Below, piece after piece: positions 11,633-23,100 of a stretch of 64,000 nt of DNA; the stretch's first letter is position 1, and each line of letters begins with the position of its first letter. The notes below the pieces were generated by a model. That model was not told the origin of the DNA. It searched no databases and worked only from the letters and a program-made list of their open reading frames with translations. Location: positions 14,199,000-14,262,999 of the forward strand of contig NC_061121.1 of the NCBI RefSeq assembly GCF_002878395.1. The letters are read 5' to 3'. This DNA comes from Capsicum annuum. Taxonomy: Eukaryota > Streptophyta > Magnoliopsida > Solanales > Solanaceae. Made by a program: the position numbers and the translations under genes.

Positions 11633-13004
11633 CTATTGTATATGTAACAAATAAAAAAACAGATAACAATACTTCATAATTCTTTTTCAGAAAACTATAG
11701 AAGCTAAAAAAAAAAAAAAAGTAACAAAAATCTGAAGAGCAGGAAAAGCACTAACAAAAAGCTGAGCAAGGAGTTTTGTTTCTTTTAAATAACATGTACA
11801 AAACGTTTATATTCGAAATAATTTTATCATATATAGGATTTAAATTGATTATTTGGTCCTAAATTATTATTATAATAGCTTAGTCATAGAAGGAATTGAT
11901 TTGGATCCGTAATTTGATTTTTGTATTCTTAATATTATTGGCACATAAAAATATTATTATATTTGATCCTATATGTTACTATTATACAACGAATTCTGTG
12001 GTTGATTTAATTATTTATTTATTAAAAAAAAAGACTACCATTTTTTTTCTTACTATTTTAGAAAAATAAATTTGAGTTACCATAGATTTTTTTCCCAGTA
12101 GAATCTTATACTAATCTTATTTTTTAATCAAATAAATAATTAATTAATAATTTAAAAAAATTATAAAAAGATGATTTTGTCCATTGCATATTATTTTAAC
12201 GAAGGACAAAAAGTTCAAATCACTTTTCTAAGAGTCTTCAGACTTTAAATATATTATGAATTTAACACAAAATAATGAAAACGAATATGATAAAGGGAGT
12301 CGGGTAAGAAAAAGTAATTTTAAAAAATAATTTCTTCTTGGGAAGAAGGGGGGGAGGGCTAGGGGTGAGGGTGGGGTAATAAATTGAAATGTTTTTCACA
12401 AAACAATTTTTTTAAAAAATAGGGTGGGGATTTGGTAGAGGGTGGGGTAAGAAAACGTTTTTGAAATGTTTTTCACAAAACAATTTAAAAAAAAAAAAAT
12501 AGGGTGGGAATTTGGTAGAGGGTGGGATTGGGTTGTGGTAGGGGGTGGAATACGCAAGAAGTTTGAAATTTTTTAAAAAAGATTTTTTAAAAAAAATGGG
12601 AGGGGGGAGGAGGTAAGTGAAGGGTAAAATAAAATTATATAATATTATTAAGTAAGGACATAATTGAAAAAAAAAAAAAGCAAATCATGGGTCACCGTCA
12701 AATTGATGGTTACATAAAATGAATTTTTTCATGATTATAAAATCATGAAATTAAACTATATCATATTATATATTTTAACAAATAATTAAAAAAAATAATT
12801 TTCTTAATAATTATATTATACTATATTATGAGAAACCACCGTCCAAACAGAGTGTTATCGTAAGAAAAGGTTTCTACATTCGTGTACAATCCCCGGTAGT
12901 TGTACCTTCACAACACACGTGATAATAGTCTGGCATTTTATAACAAATATGCGTGTATATACTTGTTATTCACGCGAATATATATAGTTAGACAAATTCT
13001 CTTA

Positions 13005-13260
13005 TACTTCCTCCGTTTCATAATAAATGAATTATTAAATTTTAATATAAAAATTAAGAAAAAAATATTAAAGACATAAATTTAACACAACTTTTTATTT
13101 TTACCCTAAAAAATAAAAAGTTGACCTTATAATACTTTTTCAAAAGTTAATTGGTTGTCAAATCATAAGGGTAAATTTAGGAAAAAAATTCAATGATTCA
13201 CTTATTTTGAAACACCAATAAATACCCTAACAATTCACTTATTCTGAAACGGAGGGAGTA
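13005..13260. mobile_element. Stowaway-like MITE
   Basis: A 256-bp element with inverted ends: TACTTCCTCCGTTTCATAAT on the left, and the reverse complement of a right end ACGGAGGGAGTA. Both ends carry TA, the target dinucleotide of Tc1/mariner-derived Stowaway elements. AT-rich interior with no open frame. Confidence 0.75.
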
Positions 13261-13317
13261 ATATAAGAGCGAGTTAAGTAGCTGATGCAGGTAGGAGGTC
13301 GACATGCCTACTTCAGC

Positions 13318-13790
13318 TATTTCAACTGTGGTTTTACTATATCGCCCCTAATTAATTATTATAAATTATTTATGTATTAAAAAATTAATAATATTTAATT
13401 AAAAAATTAAAATAGACATTTATAACATGTCTGTTTCAGTTGCTTCAATCGTAATTTTACTGTAGCATTCCTAATTAATTATTGTATTCATAATTAAATA
13501 TTATAAGTCACTTACATAATAAAAAATTAATAATTTTATTTAGACAAAAATTAAAATAGACATTTACGACTGTTTCAGTCGTAATTTTAATGTACCACCA
13601 TTAATTAATTATCATACATATATTTTTTATAGTAATGTTATTATGTCGCTTCTAATTAGTTATTACAAGACACATTAAGACGTGTGTTTCATTGTTTTCA
13701 TCGTGTTCTTACTATATTACCCCTAATTAATTATTATGATCGTCTAAACATTGAAAAATTGATAATTTTATAAAAAGGGTAAAAAAAACA
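13318..13790. repeat. About four diverged tandem units, 110-150 bp
   Basis: Units share TTTTACT(A/G)TA followed by CC(C/T)TAATTAATTATT and, in the early units, AAAATAGACATTTA. Copies begin near 13318, 13435, 13560 and 13690, with increasing divergence and indels. Non-coding. Confidence 0.6.
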
Positions 13791-14330
13791 TAAAATGATA
13801 TATCAATGTACAAAAATTGATTGACTATCGAAATTATATTAGTGCACATAAGTTGAGATGGGATAAAGCAAGACATAAAATAACATATATTATTTGAAAA
13901 TGAAATAAAAAGTATTATAAATCACAATAATTAAGAACTTAATATAAAAGTATATACATGTAAAAAATAATTGATTAATTGTTGAAATTTTATTTGTGCC
14001 ACATAAATTGAAACAGGGAGAATATTCATAATTATTGAAAAATAATGAAAAAGACATTGTAAATCACATAATTAACAACTTAAAAATTTTTTAAAATATA
14101 AAATATTTGACTGACTCTCGAAATTTTATCAGCATCATTTAAATTGAAACACAAAAAAAATATTATAAATTAGAATAATAAAAAATATAAATTATTTTAA
14201 TAATTAAAATTAAAATTTAAAAATAACATATATTAGGCCCACGCTGGCATGGGTCATCGACATCTTGTATATTTCCCCTTAATTATTAGTTTCATAATTA
14301 CATAATATAGCAAGTTATATTTTATATTTT
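13791..14330. other. AT-rich intergenic sequence
   Basis: No gene or clear element seen. Very AT-rich, with scattered AAATTTTATT-like runs. Confidence 0.5.
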
Positions 14331-14447
14331 TGCAAACTGTTGCTACAAAAATACAAATACATATGATGTTTACTGTCCTTATGATCGATATGTATTGTGT
14401 ATTTTTGCAAACTATTGCTACAAAAATATAAATACATATGCTACAAA
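14331..14447. repeat. 75-bp tandem duplication
   Basis: TGCAAACTGTTGCTACAAAA at 14331 recurs at 14406 as TGCAAACTATTGCTACAAAA, and both continue into AAATACATATG. The second copy is partial. Confidence 0.75.
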
Positions 14448-15986
14448 ATATAATTTGATAAAAATGTTGTTATTTTTTTTGTAATTTAATACTTAAGTAT
14501 GCTACTTTATGTATTTTTTTCTATTTTATAAGCGCTGATACACTTATTTAAGCGTACGAAACAATGTATTTCACTTGTGTGACGTGCAAGATACACAGTA
14601 TATTCTACTACCTGGGCATTATACACGATTGAATATCCTTATTATGAATGTAAATACAGTATGTTTCACTATTATTATGTGTTAGGATTTTGCACGATTT
14701 TCTTACCAAATTTAAGTTTTATTTTTTTTTATAAGGAAAATAAAAGTAATCATAAATACTTTTACTTTTCCTTAAAGGAAAATATAAATTTTTTTTCATA
14801 TTTGACAAACCTCTTTTTTGGAGGAAAGGTTTTATACATATATAAATAGAAGACTCCTCTTATCATACAATAACACAATAGCATCCACAATGTAGTCGTT
14901 AAAAGAATCTGGTTTAGGGGGAGATTTCTCCGATTTATGCTTTTTCACAGATTTTATTTTTTTAATATTGTTCTTAATACGTAGGTCGTTTGACCGAATC
15001 ATATTAATAAAATATCTTTTTAATATATATTTTATTTGTCATCAAAATTACTTCTTGTAACTATAAAATGTTAATTCCACACCTTTTTTGGTCATCAAAA
15101 TCAATTCTTGTAACTATAAAATATCAATTCCATGTTCTTGTAACTATAAAATGCAAATTCCTGGCCTTACTTGGCAATCAAATCAATTATTGTACCAACA
15201 TAAAGTTTTGGCTAACAGTTTGGTTACTTTCTAACTTCGAAATGCATGCATGAATCATTGGTAAATAACTTGTGCCCCAAATATTATTTGTATAAGTATA
15301 TGTTTGGTATTATACACAAACACACAATTCAATTTGATTTCAGTTGTTAAGTAAATATGTACTTCAAATTTGAGCGTTAGACATTTCAATATGATTTAAC
15401 TGACACCTAACATTTCAACTTATTTTTACTGTCTTATGAACACTCAATGCTGGCGTAACACATAGATATTGAAGGTATTTAGATGATGATTTTATTAGTT
15501 GAAGTGTTCAACTGAAATAATGGAAACGATTTGAGGTGTTTGGATATAGATACTCAAAGTTTGACTACTTGTTTTATCTGCCAGCTGAGACCAGATTTAT
15601 CGATTGTGTATTATAATTTATGCCTATATATTTTTATAATATAGTATCTCATAATATGTCCTGCGTGACTTTAGCCCCTTAAAATCTTATGTCCCAAATA
15701 TTTTTTTCACAGAGCGTGATTATACTATTTTTATAGCATAACATTCAACAAATTACATGTGACTTTTGCCTTTAAGTGAATTATTCCCCAAATATTATTT
15801 TCATAACTATATGTATAATTTTTATTTATAGGATAATAGTCTCACCATCTATTTTTAAAGCTGACTAAATTTCGAAGCTAAATCTGTCGTAGACTAATTT
15901 AACATTTTAAATTTAAATATGTAAAAATTATATAAAAAATATTTTAAGTTTGCAATACTTCTGATATTAATATGATGAAAAAAATA
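14448..15986. other. AT-rich intergenic sequence
   Basis: No gene is supported; short open frames here lack any recognisable domain. A local repeat of TTCTTGTAACTATAAAAT occurs three times at about 15053-15155, with shorter spacing between the last two. Confidence 0.5.
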
Positions 15987-16239
15987 TACTTCCTCCGTTT
16001 TAAAAAGAATGACATATTTTTTCTTTTTAGTTTGTTTCAAAAAGAATGATTTTTCTTTTTTTGATAATATTTTTAATTCAATTTTTTACATGGCATGTTT
16101 AAGACCACAAGACTAAAAGACATTTTGATACATTTGACATAATTTTAATTTAGGACCACAAAATTCAACAATTTTCTTTACTTTCCTAAAATTCATGCTA
16201 AATCAAATTAGGTCATTTTTTAACAAATGGAGGGAGTAT
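15987..16239. mobile_element. Stowaway-like MITE
   Basis: Inverted ends TACTTCCTCCGTTTTAAAAA (left) and ATGGAGGGAGTA (right), with TA at each border, and an AT-rich interior containing paired AAGAATGA/TCATT-type arms. Same superfamily as 13005-13260 but a different family inside. Confidence 0.7.
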
Positions 16240-16430
16240 AATTTTAAAATATTGGTTAAAATATACTTTTGCATTTATAACCACTATGCCGAACATATAC
16301 CGAACTTCCTTACAAAATTAAACACCGAGCCCGTACAAATTCCATTCTCTCTACTGAAGAAAAACAAAGGAATAATACAAAAATAAATGAGTTTGGTGGG
16401 CATTTTTTTTTTTACATCATTGTGTGACTT

Positions 16431-16506
16431 TTACCTGTTATAGCAGGTCATTTATTTTTATATTTTTATCAGAGAAATGAATGACCTGCTACAGCAGATA
16501 ATAGTT
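16431..16506. repeat. Short inverted repeat
   Basis: ACCTGTTATAGCAGGTCATT at 16433 pairs with AATGACCTGCTACAGCAGAT at about 16477-16497, around a short AT-rich loop. It would form an imperfect hairpin. Function unknown. Confidence 0.6.
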
Positions 16507-16815
16507 ACACGATAGTATAAAAAAAAATACATCAACGGTGCACCAAACTTAAATTCTAAATAAATATGTTCTCTAATTTGGCCTCAAATCACATTTATAA
16601 TGACCTTCTAACTCTGAATGCGCACGAATAGACATTTAAATTTGTATAAAATCTAACAAATAGGCGCATACGTTCTATGTGTTACAATAACACAACACGT
16701 CATATAAGACACGATGCATGTACGTGTCTACTTGTTCAACTTTATACAAGTTTAAATGTTTTCTTATGCACAGTCAAAGTTAGAGGAAAGTTGAAGTCAC
16801 GTTAAATGACATATT

Positions 16816-17028
16816 CAGGGGCGGACCTGGGTTAAATCATGCATGGTGCTCCGACACGCGTTAAATCCGATGCAGAATAGGTATAAGATGGAAAAAAAAA
16901 GCACCCATGAAACCAAGAAAATAGCTAGGTGTTTTAATTTTCAGGCGGAATCTTAAAGCTTATGGTGCTAATATGTGTGTTTGAACCTCCCGAACACCCA
17001 CGACTCTTAAATCTTGGATCCGCCACCG
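16816..17028. mobile_element. hAT-like MITE with perfect 8-bp target duplication
   Basis: A 213-bp element. The left end is CAGGGGCGGACC; the right end reverse-complemented is CGGTGGCGGATCC. It is flanked by GACATATT at 16808-16815 and again at 17029-17036, a perfect 8-bp duplication as expected for hAT insertions. No coding capacity. It ends about 170 bp upstream of the start codon of hydrolase A, so it lies in the likely promoter or 5' UTR. Relatives lie at 30260, 32656 and 41871. Confidence 0.85.
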
Positions 17029-17199
17029 GACATATTTATGTATTATGCATGTGAAATGCCACATTGGTGAATGTTTATGTAGTGTATTTGTTAGGCAAAT
17101 GTGAAATGAAATAGCTACATAAATAGTTGGCTACTTTATCTTTCCATTTCTTGTTTGTATTAAGCAAGCAGAAAACCAATAGTACTCTTGCTTCTGCTA

Positions 17200-20100
17200 A
17201 TGGTAACATTTTTCTCAGCCAGACCTGGTGCTGCAATGCCACCAACACTTGTCCTAATTGAACCCAATGTGAAATGGTTGTCGAATTCGAGGAGTTTAAG
17301 GATCTTGTCAGGTGAATTTCCAGATTTTCTTCCTAAACAAGTTGAGGATATCAAAGACACTTATGCTAGAAAGTTGGCTTCAAGAATTGAGAGAATACCA
17401 GTACGTTTTTTTTCCCTCTCTTTTACTCCTTCTGTTCTACGTGTATTATGGTACATAGGATGCATGTGTCTATTTTTACAACTTTATACAAGCTTTAAGT
17501 GTCTACTCGTGTACATCGAAAGTTGAAAAGGTAAAGAACATAGATGTAGTTGAGGCCAAGTTAAACGACACATTTACCTATTAAGCATATTGTTATTTAC
17601 AGTTCTTTTTGTGCAGTTTTCAAATACAACTATAGAACGTTCTGTCTCGGAATTCAGGTTAGAGTTTAGAAGTTTGATTTTCGAAATCCAAACTGTGACA
17701 CATGAAGTGGAAGATAGGGAGGATTAGTTTTATTAAAATGTCATATTTTTGAGATGATTTTGTTATTTATTTTCCTTCTACGGGTACTAGGATTTGTATT
17801 AATACAACAACAACTTCATAACAAGTTCATGTATGAACAAGAACAGTTTTGAAGTTCTTTAACACCTTCAACACAAGATTATTACTAATCTATCCAAGAA
17901 GTGTGTTAGATCTCAAAAACTAGATGAAACAGAAATTTTAGACCAAGTCCCCTGAGTTCACGGAGTGTCCTTAAGGAATAATTCCCCTCACTGTACCCGA
18001 GGTTATGAAATTTTCCTCCCAGGATAAAATGGTATTCAATCCAATTATAGCGGTACCTCAAATAGTGGATTCCACGAACGCACTCAACGATTTGAATGAT
18101 CACACTGAAATTTTGAAGACAAGAAGAGAGTGTTTTGTTTCAGAAAAATTCATGTCAAAACCTGTGAATGAAAGCTGGTTTATATAGCCTATCAGACGCC
18201 TCTTCGAAAATATGGCAGTGGTTCACTTAAATGGTGTGGCTTTTCTGAAAATTCATGTCTGTTTATCCAAAGAACATGTCCTTCTCCGAACAGACATACC
18301 AGTTCACGAAATAGTGTATCATTTCGTTGAACAATTGCATCAGTTCGAACCAGTGCATCAGTTCAGGAAACACTGTTTCGAAATCTGCATGCATGTATAA
18401 ATAGAGGATTACTGTTGCGTTTTTTCCCTTTTGTATTAGGATTAAATTTTTGTCAAATAAACTTTGTCCAAAAAGATAGATCTCATCGATCATTTGCCGA
18501 AGCCGAAGCCGAGCGAGTGACGACGACGACGACGCGAGGCATCTCTTATTTCTTGCCTCACTTACCATATGGAGTAAGTGTTCATTATTATAAACAATCC
18601 AAAGTTCCCTTCTCCCACCAATGTGGAAGAATTAGTGAACTTTCCAATTTGGAAGTACACCTTCTAAATTGGTGTCTCCTTCCTTCCACCATTTTCTCTC
18701 CATTTTTCATTCACACCTTGTTCATACATATTGAACCCAACAATCCTCCACATGAATGGGGAATGACTATTTTTCGTAAAAGTTTTACGGACAAGTATGT
18801 GATCATCAAGCAAAGACTGATTGTATCTGAATAAATGGGTTTTCCTTTGAACTTTCCATAGTGAACATGCATTGGATGCACTCGGTCAATCGGTAGATTT
18901 GATATCTTTGAACCGTCGAGCTTTAATGTACACCTAGAAAACACATGTCACACAACCAGCCTTTTACTCACAGTTTTGTTCTTTTCAGCCATGAACACGT
19001 CCCGGTTACATGAGAGCTTAGAGAATAGGCCTTTACTAACATTCTCCTTGAAACGGCTTTCACTTCGCCCTCACATAGGTGATTTATAAAATTTCAATCC
19101 TTAGATTAAACTATTTGGTCAAATCTTCTAAATTTAGATAATCATTGAAAGACTTTTCACCTTAAGTCTTATCCTAGTTTACGATACATTGTCTACATCA
19201 TTAGAATGTGTTGGGTAATTGACAGTGTTAAACCTATCAGACATAACTTTGTTTGATCTCCTTGAACCTAGCTCTTGGGATCTCTAGTCTGCCTAGGCCT
19301 TAAACTCATTCTCTTGGATGTCTTTTCCACTCCTTCTCTAGATAGGCCTTTTGTAAGCGGATCCGACACATTATCCTTTGACTTTACATAGTCAACTATG
19401 ATAATTCCACTAGAGAGAAGTTCCCTAACGGTATTGTGTCTTCGTCGTATGTGACGAGATTTACCGTTGTACATCATGCTCCCTGCCCTACCTATTGCCG
19501 CTTGGCTATCACAGTGTATACATACTGGTGCCACTGGCTTGGGCCAAAACGGAATATCTTCCAAGAAATTCCAGTCATTCTGCTTCTTCACCGACTTTAT
19601 CCAATGCGATAAACTCAGATTCCATTGTGGAGCGAGCAATACAAGTCTTTTTGGATGATTTCCAAGAGACTGTTCCTCCACCAATAGTAATACATATCAA
19701 CTTGTGAATTTTACTTCGTTCGACCCGGTGATCCAATTTGCATCACTATATCCTTCAAGTACCGCAGGATATTTATTATAATGCAAGGCATAATCTTGAG
19801 TGTATTTAAGATACCCTAGAACTCTTTTCATTGCCATCCAATGAGTTTTGTTGGGATTACTCGTGTACCGACTCAATTTACTGATAGCGCATGTTATGTC
19901 TGATCGTGTATAGTTCATTATATACATTAAACATCCGAATACTCTTGCGTACTCCAATTGTGAGTCACTTTCACCTTCATTCTTTCTAAGTGCAAAGCTT
20001 ACATTCAATGGAGTCTTGGCAATACCGAATTCCATATACTTGAACTTGTCAAGTATATTTTTTATATAATGAGACTGTAACAATGCCAACCCTTGTGGAG

Positions 20101-23100
20101 TCCGATGGATTCTTATACCTAAGATCACATTTACAACTCCAAGGTCTTTCATATCAAACTTGCTCTTGAGTATTCGTTTTGTTGCATTTATGTCAGAAAT
20201 GTCTCTGCTAATGATCAACATATCATCCACATATAAACATACAATGACTTGGTGATTTAGAGTGTCTTTAATATAAACACATATAACACATTCATTTATT
20301 TTGAATCCGTTTGCCAACATGATTTGGTCAAACTTTGCATGCCATTGTTTTGGTGCTTGCTTTAGTCCATACAATGACTTAATAAGTTTACACATCTTGT
20401 TTTCTTTCCTGGAACCACAAAACCCTCAGGTTGTTCCATGTATATTTCTTCCTCCAATTCTCCATTTAGGAAAGCGGGCTTCACATTCATTTGATGGATT
20501 TCAAGATCATATACCGCAGCCAAGGCAATTAACATTCGAATCGATGTTATCCTTGTTACTGGCAAGTATGTATCGAAGTAATCAAGGCTTTCTTTTTGTT
20601 TGAAGCCTTTTACTACAAGTCTTACCTTGTATTTGTCAATAGTACCATCCGCTTTCATCTTCCTTTTGAAGATCCATTTAGAACCTAAAGGTTTATTTTC
20701 GAGAGGAAGATCAACCAATTCCCATGTATAATTGCTTAAGATTGAATCAATCTCACTATTGACTGCCTCTTTCCAAAAGGATGAGTCCGAAGATGCCATC
20801 GCTTTCTCAAATGTTTGAGGCTCATTTTCTAAGAGAAATATTACAAAATTCGATCCAAATGAAGTAGACGTTCTTTGATGTGTACTGTATCTTAGATTTT
20901 CTTCATTATATGCATTCTCACTTGGTTCATATCGAGGTCGTTTATACCTCCCACTAGACTGTTCATGTCTAGTTTTATACAGATAAATGTTTTCAAAGAA
21001 TTCACCATTATCTGATTCAATCACCGTATTTTCATTAATATCTGAATGTTCGGATTTATGAACCAAAAATTGACATGCTTTACTACTTTTAGCATATCCT
21101 ATGAACACGCAGTCTACTGTCTTAGGTCCTATCTTAACCCTTTTAAGCATAGAAATTTGGATTTTTGCTAGACACCACCACACTTTGAAATATTTTAAGT
21201 TGGGTTTCCTTTCTTTCCATTTTTCATAAGGAATTGATTGTGTCTTACTATGGAGAACTCTGTTGAGTATACAATTGGTTGTAAGGATAGTCTCCCCCCA
21301 TAAGTTTTGCGGTAAAGCAGAACTTATAAGTAAGGCAATCATCATTTCCTTCAAAGTTTGATTTTTCCTTTCCGCAATTCCATTAGATTGAGGTGAATAC
21401 GGGGCCGTAGTTTGATGGACGATTCCATTCTCTATACATATTTCGCTGAAGGGAGATTCATATTCTCCGCCCCTATCACTTCTTATCATTTTTATCTTTT
21501 ATCTAATTGATTTTCAACTTCAATTTTATATTGCCTAAACGCATCTATTACTTCATCCTTACTATTTAGTAAATAGACATAGTAATATCTAGTGCAATCG
21601 TCAATAAAAGTTATGAAATGCTTTTTCCCACCACGTGATAGTGTTGACTTCATATCACAAATGTCAGTGTGTACTAAGTCTAAGGATTGAAATTCCTTTC
21701 AACAGACTTATAAGAATGTTTTGCCTACTTTGATTCCACACATGTTTGACACTTTGATTTATTGCACTCGAAGTTCGGCAAAACTTCTAAGTTAATTATT
21801 TTTCGTAGCATTTTGTAATTAACATGGCCTAAATGTTCATGCCATAAATAATAAGCCTCAAGCATATAAGAAGAATTTGAACTTTTATTTATTTCAACAT
21901 TCATTACATTCATCTAATAAAGGCCCTCGGTGAGATAGCCTTTTCCTACATACATTTCTCCTTTGCTAATTACAATTTTTTCAAAAACGGTTATATATTT
22001 GAATCCGTTCTTGTCTAGAAGTGAAGCAGAAATTAAATTCCTACGTAACTCTGGAACATACAAGACATTGTTAAGTGTCAAGACCTTTCCTGAAGTCATT
22101 TTCAAACATATTTTTCCTGTTCCTTCTACCTTAGCAGTAGCGGAGTTAGTCATATAGATCATTTCTTCTACTTAAGCTGGAGCAAATGACGAAAATAACT
22201 CTTTGTTGGCACATACATGGTGGGTGGCACCAGAATCCATCCATCATTCGTGAGGATTCCCCACCAAGTTGCATTCTAAGAACATAACACACAAATCATC
22301 GCATTCTTTGTTGGATTCAATCATATTTGTTTGATTCTTTTTCTTGCCTTTCTTCCAGGCACGACAATCTGTGAACTTGTGGCCAATCTTGCCACAATTG
22401 AAGCATTTTTCCTTGAATTTCTTCTTGAGTTGATTGCTTCCTTGTTCAACTTTCTTTCTTTTCTTAGAATTATTATGGTCATCTTCCACAATATGTGCGT
22501 CATTAATAGAAGAATTTCCTTTTAACCTTCTCTCGGCAGCTTTATTATCCTCTTCAATACGCAGTCGGATAGTAAGATCTTCGACAGTCATTTCCTTGCT
22601 TTATGATTCTAGTAGTTTTTGAAGTCTTTCCACATCGGTGGTAGCTTCTTAATTATCACTGCTACTTGGAAAACATCATTCACAATCAAACCTACAAAAC
22701 AGTTTATATGAGTACTAAGAACATTTTCAATTTGTTCAACTAAGGTATTTTTCAAAGATATACCTTCTGCTATGAGATTGTGAATGACTATTTGCAATTC
22801 CTGCACTTGAGAGACAACCGATTTGTTATTTATCATTTTAAAGTCCAAGAACCTTGCAACAAAGAATTTCTTAATTCCCACATCCTCTATCTTGTGTTTT
22901 TGTTCTAGTGCCCCACGCAATTCCTTCGATGTCTTAGTTCCACTATAAACATTGTAGAGGTCGTCTTGGAGACCACTCAATATATAATTCCTGCAAAGGA
23001 AGTCCGAGTGCTTCCAAGACTCTACAATCATGAAATGCTCTTTGTCCGAGGTTCCCTCGGGCACCTCAGGAGCATCCTCACTAGTAAAATTTTGGAGACA

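Larger units (their letters stand above)
9461..12854. mobile_element. PIF/Harbinger-like non-autonomous element, with later insertions
   Basis: The left end reads CACTTTATTTGGATGGTAAT at 9461. The right end, reverse-complemented from 12854, reads CACTCTGTTTGGACGGTGGT: an imperfect terminal inverted repeat. Both ends are flanked by TTA (9458-9460 and 12855-12857), the target preference of PIF/Harbinger elements. The same family recurs in opposite orientation at 28674-29954. No transposase is visible. Compared with that copy, this one appears to carry an extra block of about 2.2 kb (about 10050-12240), so it is a composite. Confidence 0.5.

Noticed and set aside
9461..12854. Autonomous Harbinger transposase
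   Set aside because: No DDE transposase or Myb-like open frame is present. Length comes from nested insertions.
17188..17199. TTG upstream start for hydrolase A (four extra codons)
   Set aside because: ATG at 17200 aligns with the ATG starts of copies B and C, and a TTG start is not expected for a plant nuclear gene.
18415..18834. 139-codon open frame on the plus strand
   Set aside because: Lies in the copia LTR, opposite to the element's coding strand, with no domain.
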